The notes under the pieces were generated by a model that worked only from the letters and a program-made list of their open reading frames with translations, was not told the DNA's origin and did no database searches. A program made the translations under genes and the position numbers. Of a stretch of 59,910 nucleotides of DNA, positions 21,281 through 34,392 are shown piece by piece. This DNA comes from Hypsibius dujardini. Its lineage: Eukaryota > Tardigrada > Eutardigrada > Parachela > Hypsibiidae. Every line of letters begins with the position of its first letter. The first letter of the stretch is position 1. Where the stretch lies: contig LRSR01006297.1 in assembly GCA_001579985.1 (NCBI GenBank), forward strand, positions 1-59,910, in the 5' to 3' direction.

Positions 21281-24200
21281 GTTTGTCTGCCTGTATATCG
21301 CTCTGTCTCTCTGTCTCTCTATGTCTGTCTGTCTGTCTGTGTGTCTGTCTGATAATAGTGGGGTTACCAGGAGCCGTAGCTGTACTTGATTCCTCTTGAA
21401 CAGCATTCGGATATTTCCGGTCAGATTAAAGATGAGAAGTCAGCTCCTCACGCGGTATCCAAAGATGTTTCCGGCTGATTCCAGTTGATTCCAAATTAAC
21501 TTTTAGGCAGCATCATGCCAAAGGTTGAAAAATGCGAGATCACACTGTCTACTCATATAACAGGAAAATCGCGTCGTCCAAGGCTGCTGTCAATTTAAAT
21601 GTTGGGCTCCTTCTCATGGACACCACTGGCTCATCGTTTTTGATCTGAACGAGACACCAACAATTTCTTATGACTAATATTAAAAGTTTTAACGTGCAAG
21701 CAAAGCCTACTTTCTAGCCGTTTGAAAAAATGCCACCTTTCTGTAAGATTTACTAATTTCGCAAAAATGATTCCGATTAATCGGAATGAAAATTAAAATT
21801 AAAATCCATGCCATAACTCAAATCAAATATCGCTCGGAAGTTTCCAGTCAGGCTTGAGAATGCCCCATAGCTCCGCCCCTTGATCGCCAAAAAGGATTTA
21901 ATAATGCCAATCGATAAGAAATTGAATTTTAAAGAGGACACTACCAAAATTCTTTAGGTTTAACATTTTCTCAAAGTTGAAGTCTTTACATTTACAATGA
22001 GAATCAGGGGAAATGGAATCTTCCAGTGTTTCTCAACTTCGAAATCTGCCAAAAAAATTCCGAGCGTAGCTGATGAAATTAATTTTGAAAATCATTGCAA
22101 TTATAGCTACGTTTGGAGCATGAAGCGGAGTCATTTTGCCTTCCACGTCTGAAAATGGTTCCAAGTTAGGTTTATTACTGATTATGGCAGGGCAAATCAC
22201 CTTCTTTTTTACAGTATAAGTACAACAGTCTGTCTGCTCTTAATAGACTTTCTGTCCACTTTTGTGGTATCTTTAGTATGAACGAATTTTCTCCTTAAAT
22301 AACAACCGCGTTTAAATAACTTGCCTGTCGCGTTTACCAACTGTTCCATTTATCGGTGGCCTTCATTGGGTTAACTTTCTAACCCCTTTTTCGCCGTAGG
22401 TTGGCGGGCAATGCGAGCTGTAAGACTGTGAAGTTCATGCAGATGTTCTCCCTGTATGCCAGTACATTTGTCATCACTGCCATTAGTATCGATCGGTGAG
22501 ATCTCCAGAGCCGGCTCAAACGTCGAGGCCTTGAACACTATTTTCCTCTCAAAAGGTGGTGCAATTGCTTGCTATATAGTTTTTATCTCCTCTGACAGTT
22601 GTCTGGTGATTGCGAATCCCTTGCGGTCCAGCCAGCGGAGCTTTGTCAGTGGGTTGATAATTGCAGCATGGCTTCTGGCCGCTCTACTGAGCACTCCCCA
22701 GGTATGGTGAGGTGAAATGAGTCACACCAGACAGTGCCTAGATGGGTAAAATTAATTCAGCTTTAATCTTTAGTTTCACCAAAAAAATACAAAAAAAGAA
22801 CGAAAGAAAAAATTTCACAGGTTTCAATACTTTTTTGAAATGACTTGCTTATTAAGATGCAACAGCTCGACGTCGGTATCATCAATATCGGTTGCATCAT
22901 GCACAACTGTATTTTTAGCTATTACTTTTTTATTGACTTTTGAATCATTTTTAGCTATATGTGTTATTTTTATTCTCTATTCCATTTCGATGGCGAATTC
23001 GCTCAATTTTAATGAGCCAATACTCCGCAGACATTCTCTGGAAGTTATTACTAATTATAAAACCTGTCTGGTGATGGGTCTAGTCGACCTTGAAAATATA
23101 AAGTAAAGTTGGGTAAAAACAATATACGGGGAACGGAAGATAACAGCAATAAGAATTTTATATAAAAAATTTAAGCATAAGTATTTAAGTAATAGAATCT
23201 TCTGTATCCAGAAAGATTAAACAGCTTGCTAATAGAAAAATTGACCAGCATAAAGTAAGATTTGAAATCAAAAACAGTTTATGATGTCATCAAATAAATC
23301 AAGATGATGTAAATAAAATTTATTTGTATGTCTTTTTATATTCGTCGAGAAGCAAATGTATCAAGTTCAAAGAATTGGCGCAAAGACATTCTTTATTTAA
23401 GGAATAAAGATATAATTAAAGCAGTCGATTAAAATATTTTCTCATGTCAGAAAGTTAAAAGCCGTTGAGATGTTATTTCATGTTGCTGCAGATCTACATT
23501 TTCCGATTGGAGAAGGCTCCCTTCCTGATTGACGGCCAGGAACTGTGGCAGTGCTGCACACACGGAGCCTACAGCGAACCGTGGCAGGAAACGGCCTACG
23601 TCATCTCCACGTTTGCAGTCATTTTTGCCGCCCCATTGTTAATCATCATCGCCAGTTATGCCGCCGTCTTTCAAAGATTGAAACAAAAGGCCGACATGCC
23701 TCACTCGCCTCACAGTAGGTCCACCCTCATTTGGGAAGATTTTCAAAGGTCAAATTCAAAAAAATTATCTTGCCGGTGCGGTACCAAAGAATTTGTTTTG
23801 ATAGAACTTTTTTGCACTGTACTAATAATTTGAAACTGTAAAATTCCGCCAAACAAATTCCCTAGTACAACACCGGCGATACAAATTTATTTGTTCATCA
23901 TAAATATGAGACTATCTCAAAACATAGTAAGGGACGATTCTGAGTTTGACATTTGAAAATCTTGCAAAGTCAGCATTTGCGTCATAGACTATCATGTGAA
24001 CATTTATATGTATCAGCAGTATTTTTAAAAACCTGCAGTTCTGACTGATTTGTTTTCGACACAAAAGAATACGTTTCTTGAAACTTTAAAATATATTCTG
24101 AAGATAGACAATTGCACCTTTTTCAGAAAAATTCACTAACGACGTTTTTTAAATTCCGTCGTATACGTGTATATTAGATTCTGGATACTGATAAAGCTCC

Positions 24201-27200
24201 CCGCTTTACAATACTATTACTTTAATAATACATGCCTAATTTGGGAAGTATTTCAGAGACCGAATTCAAATTGAATCCACTTTGAGTACTATTATTAGAC
24301 TAAAATTTATGATGGTTTATTTCACCGTTGTTGCCCCAATAACGTTCTTTAAAAAATTAAAGATTTCATTAACAATCGTTGATACAGTCCTCAAAATTCA
24401 ATTTGAAATCAATTGGCATGGGCAGAATCATTTTTTGGTATGAAGGGGCGGGGCTGTGAGTCATTTCTGCAAAACCACTCATAATCCTGCTGTCACGTCA
24501 GTCCCAAGAATGACCTGTAGCTCCGGTCCCTGACATCGGAAACAGATTTTACTGACACCAATCGATTCAAAATTAAATTTTGAAAAAGACAATGTCAGAA
24601 ATCATCAAATAAAATTATTATGAAAATCGACGTTTTCACAGTCGAAATTCGGAAACTGGAATCTTCCATTGATTTCCCAAGTTTGAAATTCTGCCAACAA
24701 AAGGTTATTGGGATAACAACGGTGAAATAAATTTCGAAAACTATGACAAATGCGACTCTATAAATAGGACTCTCTCTATAATAAAGTTTGGTATCTCAAG
24801 TATTTCCCATTGAAGTCCTAGGCCCGGGCGTTTTTTGTCAACTGAAAAAAGCTTCTCGGTCTTCGATCGTGTGGCTTGAACCGAAAAGCTAAGGAAAACG
24901 GCAGTTTTAAATATGCTATATGACTAAACCATCCGACACTCCCCTTCCCCAACTACAATAATGTTGTATTTCTGGATGGATATCCTTGAAAGGAAATGAG
25001 CGAAATTGCTATTCCGCCCAGGAGAAGAGTTTGATTTCTCGGGTGGGGTTAATACATTCGCGATACCTTCTCAGCACAGCGCATGGACAATTAGGCAGTG
25101 TATTTTTGCTGGGAGAAAGTGTTGCGCATGCTAGGTCTCGAGTTACCCTCTGCCCTCACACGAAGGCCAAATTCTCACCGAAGGTCTAATTAGTTTCAGT
25201 TGTGTGAACCAAACTGATGAGATTCTTGATTTTCCCAGTAATTGTAGATGATGGGGTTTCAGTTTGAGTTTAGATCGCACTTTGATTGTATACATGAATA
25301 AGTAAAAACAGAACCGACGTTGATTTCCCCATGGTGATTAGGGATGGGCGCTTATAATCGTTGGTCGTCCAGAGAAATTGACACCCGATCCAAAATGACT
25401 CTGCCACCCCCCCCCCACGCTCGTGGCGCACAATTTTATAGGCATTTTACCTGTTAAAGCTTGTCCCCTCCCCCGGCCGGCAGGGAGCGAAGAGTTTTTT
25501 GCCACCACTCCAGCAGGCTTGCTATCCCATCCGGGCCGACTTCAATCCTCCACTGCATGGTAGACCCGGGACCGGGCGAGCACACGGGCAAAATGCATTT
25601 TTCAACATTGAATTCAAAAGTCAGCCTATTATTCCCGACCATTTTGACACTTGGGGGATGTGGGAATTCGATTTCCAAAGCCACTTCTGAGATTTCAGTA
25701 CATTTTCAAAAATCTCAGTTTTCACATCAAATCTGAACCATTCTTGAACGTTTTAACTTCCCGTGTGCAGTTAGTAGTAGGAAACTACGTTTGATCCCAA
25801 GGAACCTCAAATTCAATGGGAAAACTGAAGTTTGAAATTTGTTTCAAATGCCAAGAGAACCTTTGAAAATTTGACCCCTCTCCCCCCCCGCAAGTTTCAA
25901 AACGATCAGGAACATTAGGTAGACTTTCAGATTAAACTTGAAAAAAAGCTTTTTGCCGGTTTGCTCACCCTGTGGCTCTACCATGAGGGGTGGTGCATGG
26001 TTCCGACTTATAAGGGCTCTAACTCGAAAGGTAGTTAACCTGATTTTATTACCTGAAGAAATAATACTGAGCCTATCAAATATTTGCTCTCGTTTAAAAC
26101 AAAACAAACGCCCTTTATATTGCATCGAATAACATATCGCTGGTGTTTAGTGCATTGACCGATTGCAGCCTGTCTCCAAAGTGCTTACAGTGCTCCGTGG
26201 GGACAACTGGATGAAAGCGACGGGGGAACGGAAGCTTAAATATCCCTTTCTTTCAGGGCACCACGATCTGCGAAGATCGTTTTCGGCCAGCGAATCGGGG
26301 CGGCGACGCAAACAGAAGATGAAATTAGCTAAGCAAAAGGCTTTATTGGCGTCCGTCCTGGTCATCGCAGCGTTCGTTATCTGCTGGAGTGAGTACGCGC
26401 GCTATACACCGGCACATGCAATCATCGCTATCCCCTTTGATACAAAAGAAACGTTTTAGAGCAGAAATACATTTCTTGTTCTTTTTTTCCCCTTTATAGC
26501 GCCGTACCATTGCGCGATGATTTACTTTGTTATCACGCGGCAAGAAACGGCTGACGATACCGTGATCATCAACGCTGTACAGCACGTCTTCTTTTTCGGT
26601 AAGACGCATATCACGTATGAGGTAAGGGCACTGGAATGGCCCACTTGACTTTCCCATACCCTGGAATGGACCACCGGGCGGCAGGGGGCGCTCTGTCGCA
26701 AATTAATCAAAAACAAATAAGTTACTGCGTAGTCAGCGACCTCTACAGTGGACTTTCTCCAATCGTCCAATTGATCTTTTTATTTTTCTTTTTTAAACAT
26801 GTTCCCACAATTTTTTTTCATATCTGATACGCGTTCCACCGAGTTATCGAATATTCTCTGTCGCTTAGAACCTTAGTGATAGCCGAAACTTGTGTGGAAG
26901 TTCTGATTCCAGGGTGGTCCATTCCAGGATACGGGAAAAAAAGTGGCCCATTCCAGTGCCCTTACCTCATACTCCATCTCCTCATGTTGAGCATTACTCA
27001 GGAGTTTCGCAAAAAAAATAAAAAAGCGAGAATTCACCCGCTTCCAGAGGCTCGTTTTCCGTTTCAATTTTGAATAAAGCATTGAGCCCCTTTGTCCCCT
27101 CCCCAATCTTACCATGAGGGGTCCTGGTTCCGACTTCTAAGGACCCTGCACTACACTTGTATGGAAGTTATTTTCGGAGATGCCCGAGAACGAATTCGAA

Positions 27201-28253
27201 TTTGTATTTTAAACTATTAAAGAAAACGTTTTGCCGGAAAGAATATACAGAAGGGTTATCCAGCCAAGTGGAGCCGATTTTATAGTGTCATTCTTTGATT
27301 GATTCACAATGATCTTCATTGATCCAGACTGTTTTTGTTTCCGCAAATTTGTTTACATTCAAACGCCATCCGTTGTCTGTTCCCATGATGTATTTTCTTT
27401 TCAAGCCTTTATTATCGAACACATGCTTTCTGAGCACTAAAAAGTGATTTTTGCTGTTTCATTCCAACATTCCCAGCCTGAGGTTGAGCATGGATCTGCC
27501 GCTCCTCGAAAAAAGAGCTCTGCAGAAGTGCTGTTGCGTCTTGTGATTCGTTCTTATATTTCTTGATGCGACAACCTTTAGTTCTTTCTTTTAACGTATA
27601 CCGGACTTGGTCTTCTTGTATCCGTGAAAGATAAGTGAACACAAATAGCACTCGTAGGTGAACTACTTGCTTTTCAGTCCACATGCATTAAAGATGGCGG
27701 CCTCGTTGTTTTTGACTTCCACCCGTAATCATACCAACATATCTTTTTCACTAACCCCAAAATTTATTTGTTATCACAAAACTATTTGCCATTCCTGAAG
27801 GAGTTTTGAAGTCAAACGGGAATATCTTGGTTCTACTAAAAAATGGTCCGTTTTTATTTTCTGAAAATATGCCCACCGTCATCTCAAATTCAATTACTTT
27901 CTATTTCCCATCACTTTTGCTTTAAAGAATGTCTTATCAATGGTTTTATCGATCTCAGGTTGCGGATGACTGCTGCAATTGCAGCTGAACGCGGGATTTC
28001 AAAAAACTCGTACCGGCTCAACTTGGCTGGATAGCCCTTCTGTACTTCACTCAGTTTTGTGGGGCGTTTCTTTTTAGGAATGTCTAACTCTGTCATCAAT
28101 CCAATCATCTACGGAGCATTCCATTTTCTGCGGAAGTCTAACCGATCCGTCCTCAAAAAGAACAGCCGCACCCAGCTCCAACTGGGATACCGAAACTCAG
28201 TCGTCGATGGCCGACGTGAAGGAACCTGTCTGCATAGACTCTCAACTATTTAG
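20918..28253 (+). CDS. Rhodopsin-class neuropeptide receptor, GnRH/AKH/corazonin receptor superfamily
   Basis: Seven exons close in phase to 377 aa: 20918-21222, 22400-22495, 22599-22701, 23492-23714, 26257-26388, 26500-26598, 28078-28253. The extracellular N-terminus has NNS and NSS glycosylation sites. TM1 and TM2 (NLAVADILVAWF) are in exon 1. Exon 2 has WLAGNASCKTVKFMQMFSLY, a block close to AKH/corazonin/GnRH receptors and bearing the conserved TM3 Cys. The TM3 end is DRC (133-135) instead of DRY. Extracellular loop 2 holds the partner Cys (WQCCTHGAY), TM6 is FVICWTPYH (W286, P288) and TM7 is NPIIY (327-331). It should couple to a G protein at the plasma membrane of cells responding to a pGlu-type peptide. 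Which branch (AKH, ACP, corazonin) cannot be told by eye. Introns are packed with repeats: CTGT array in intron 1, family B in introns 1 and 4, two inverted-repeat elements in intron 6. Confidence 0.88.
21237..21352. repeat. (CTGT)n microsatellite in GPCR intron 1
   Basis: A nearly pure CTGT/TGTC tetranucleotide array with a few interruptions starts about 15 bp after the exon 1 donor. Open frames across it are artefacts of the repeat. Confidence 0.95.
21840..22100. repeat. Dispersed repeat family B, copy 2
   Basis: Partial copy in GPCR intron 1 beginning TTTCCAGTCAGGCTTGAGAA, containing TAGCTCCGCCCCTTGATCG and GGAAATGGAATCTTCCAGTG, and ending near GAAATTAATTTTGAAAA. It is alignable by eye to 24480-24720. 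Confidence 0.5.
24370..24720. repeat. Dispersed repeat family B, copy 3
   Basis: The most complete copy, in GPCR intron 4. It contains AAGGGGCGGGGCTGTGAGTC and, about 80 bp later, CCTGTAGCTCCGGTCCC, then CAATCGATTCAAAATTAAAT, GGAATCTTCCATTGATTTCC and GGTGAAATAAATTTCGAAAA. No coding capacity. Confidence 0.5.
25855..26040. repeat. Dispersed repeat family A copy in GPCR intron 4
   Basis: Reverse-orientation family A sequence containing GCAAGTTTCAAAACGATCAG, TGGCTCTACCATGAGGGG and GGTTCCGACTTATAAGGGC. A related stretch lies at 25440-25690. Another copy, with ACCATGAGGGGTCCTGGTTC, lies at 27020-27180 in intron 6. Confidence 0.5.
26616..26971. mobile_element. Fold-back element in GPCR intron 6 (356 bp)
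   Basis: Arms of about 60 bp are near-exact reverse complements: left begins TATGAGGTAAGGGCACTGGA, right ends TCCAGTGCCCTTACCTCATA. Both contain CTGGAATGGACCACC. The roughly 235-bp interior is unrelated and non-coding. The left arm begins only 18 bp after the exon 6 donor. Confidence 0.75.
27248..28042. mobile_element. Non-autonomous TIR transposon, copy 2 (795 bp), in GPCR intron 6
   Basis: Same element as 19291-20097, same orientation, TA-flanked, with ends CAGAAGGGTTATCCAGCC and GGCTGGATAGCCCTTCTG. The right end stops 35 bp before the last coding exon, so it lies where the branch point and polypyrimidine tract of the exon 7 acceptor must be or were remade. Confidence 0.88.
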
Positions 28254-29147
28254 GGTACAGTCGACATTCAAAGCAGACAATGATTAGTCAATTGGGACTA
28301 ATATGCATATTCAGCAACGACTGTGACCAGGAGTATGACGCATTTCCTTCTAAATGATGATGCCAAATATTTGCATAAGTCAAACTGCTAATTCAACGTT
28401 CCCTACTAAATGCACAATTTTGAGGCATATTTATGCCTCCATATAGGAATAAAAATGAAGTACTTTGCACAATGCCCTTGGCCTATGGGCAACCCGGGGG
28501 CGGGAGCGGTCTGAACTGAGCTGTGGAACTGGTTCTCTGGAAAACTCCAAAGAATTTATTTAAAAAATACAAAGTAGTTGGTAGAAGATATTGCCAGACA
28601 GAAATCGAAAGCTTCAAGGTTTTTCAACTTTTCTATTGATCTTCCGGCGACCAACCACTCTACACCGAAATTAATGGCCATTCTTGTGCCACATGTACAT
28701 TTTTTCAAAACTTCAACAAAACAGGGAGACTGTCAGGCAAACAAATGAACGAACGCAGACAGACAGAGAGACTGTCAGGCAAACAAATGAACGAACACAG
28801 ACAGACAGAGAGACAGAGAGAGAGAGAGAGACAGACAGAAAGACAGGCAGACAGACAGACAGACAGTAACTTATAGTCTGGTAAATTGTCGATGGTGGAA
28901 CGCAGGCGTACGTATAAGCTTAAAGGCACAGTAAGTACTTGCATAAATACTTGTAAGCTGCTTGGAACCTTACCTCCTAATAGAACTTAAATATCTTAAA
29001 AATGACCATAAAATGCATCTCGAAAAATTCAGCTGCCCAGAAGTCCAGACGAGGCTGCTTGTGCACGTGGCCAATCTAGCACACTGAAGGTGACCGATTT
29101 CGCACCCGAGCTTCGTACGACCGGCGTGATGATTGTGAAACAGAAGA
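28254..29147. other. Intergenic region between the GPCR and the hAT scrap
   Basis: Contains the 3' flank of the receptor gene and an ACAG-type microsatellite at 28728-28866 (two units of a longer GACTGTCAGGCAAACAAATG repeat precede it). No gene is recognised. Confidence 0.5.
28728..28866. repeat. (ACAG)n / (GAGA)n compound microsatellite
   Basis: Starts with two nearly identical units of about 48 bp (AGACTGTCAGGCAAACAAAT..), then runs into GACAGAGAGAGAGAG and a pure CAGACAGACAGACAG tract. Non-coding. Confidence 0.9.
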
Positions 29148-29336
29148 GTGAAACGACGTTTTATTTTGGCAACGACGTTTTCTGTGCCTGCAGCAACCGC
29201 GTCATCCGAGCAACTTTTTTCTACGGCTTCCGGACTTTTGATTTTCGGTTTCACAACCCAATTCTCAGTCGAAAACCAGTGCATCCACTACAATTCACCT
29301 CGTCCGCTCGGCAATATCCGTCCCGTCTCCATTTAA
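29148..29336 (+). pseudogene. hAT transposase C-terminal dimerisation fragment
   Basis: An open stretch reads ATTFSVPAATASSEQLFSTA, a close match to the hAT transposase C-terminal signature (vPaTsasSErvFS.ag), followed by a FSVENQCIHYN-like tail matching the usual Lspenve.L segment. No zinc finger or catalytic core is recognisable upstream, and no terminal repeats were found. It is a remnant directly upstream of the AHCY 5' exon and may overlap its promoter. Confidence 0.6.
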
Positions 29337-29438
29337 TATCCAGGTAAACGTTACCGGCGAAGAATTCTCCCTGTCCGCGTCCCTAGGCAAAACATGAATT
29401 CCTCCGTGAGTTTTCTATTCTTACCTTTTCCGTTTCAG

Positions 29439-29454
29439 GCAAAACGACAGAGAA
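29439..29454 (+). promoter_or_regulatory. AHCY 5' UTR piece after a 5' UTR intron
   Basis: A strong acceptor (cttttccgtttcag|GC) ends 16 bp before the AHCY start codon, so the coding exon is preceded by a spliced leader exon. A possible donor lies at 29343 (CCAG|gtaaac). The transcription start is not visible. Confidence 0.4.
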
Positions 29455-33483
<4,029 letters not shown>

Positions 33484-33782
33484 GACGTTTCTTTTCGTAA
33501 TCCGGTTCATAATTCCGCTGGGTGCCGCGCGGCGACGATTCTCTCGCCTTGTCGTTTCTTTTATGTTTGTTTTGGTGGTGATGGGTTCACGAAGTTCTGA
33601 GTAGCTAACATAACGCTTTTAAAGCTTTGGAGTTATGGTAGCTTATTGGTGGAAGTGGATGTGCAGTTCCGGAGAAAGATATTTTTGTCCGAAAAGCATT
33701 TGTGCAGACGAGACTTGGTTATGTCACGGAATCGTAGGACATTTGTTATGAGCATATTTTAGTAGTTTGATGTTCTTTGTAT

Positions 33783-33915
33783 TTGGACGAGAAGGTGGCC
33801 CGTCTTTGCTTGGACCATTTGCTTGTGAAGCTGACCGAACTCAATCGCGATCAGGCTGAGTACCTCGGTGTGAATCCCGATGGCCCCTTCAAACCCGACA
33901 TTTATCGCTACTGAA
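33783..33915 (+). pseudogene. Duplicate of the last AHCY exon
   Basis: This stretch repeats the terminal AHCY exon (33352-33483) end to end: [20 protein letters not shown]... to PFKPDIYRY and a stop. It has five amino-acid changes from the real exon and no indels. Homology stops at or very near both exon borders. The acceptor AG just before the real exon is absent here (gtatttggac instead of gctttagttggac). Splicing from a nearby AG (33752) would hit an immediate TAG. It is therefore a decayed pseudo-exon. Confidence 0.85.
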
Positions 33916-34392
33916 AGATTTCTCATGGACAGTCCTAAAGCTTTAGCAAAATGCATTACAAATGATTTATTTGGTTCATTTAAACTGTTGAAAGGCAATA
34001 GAGAGATATTTAAAAAAACACCCCTTTTTTGACGCGAATTTGAGTGTGTGGTTCCATTCCAACTCCATTTCACTTTCGAAGTATCATTCCATCTCTCAGG
34101 ATTGTGGAGCTACGTTCCCGCTTCCGCTTCCACTGCCACTTCCACTTCCAGTCTGATCATACTCCATCCAATGAAATTGGACTAGGTTTATTTACTCTTG
34201 GAAAATCTACTCAAGTAATCAATCGATCGAGAGATCAGTCCGTCGCCCAATCCCAAAATGACGCCACGCTATAACGACGCCACATTTTCAGTATTTTTTT
34301 CCATCGTCAAAACGTTATTTTGCGCATCTCCTGTGGCACGCATAATTTCTCACACAACTTGATTTTCTAGAAAACATTATCGTGACGTCGAT

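Noticed and set aside
21237-21352. Long Cys/Ser/Leu/Val open frames across CTGT arrays here and at 35884, 39763 and 47652
   Set aside because: The frames are direct translations of a tetranucleotide microsatellite lying in introns between well-supported exons.
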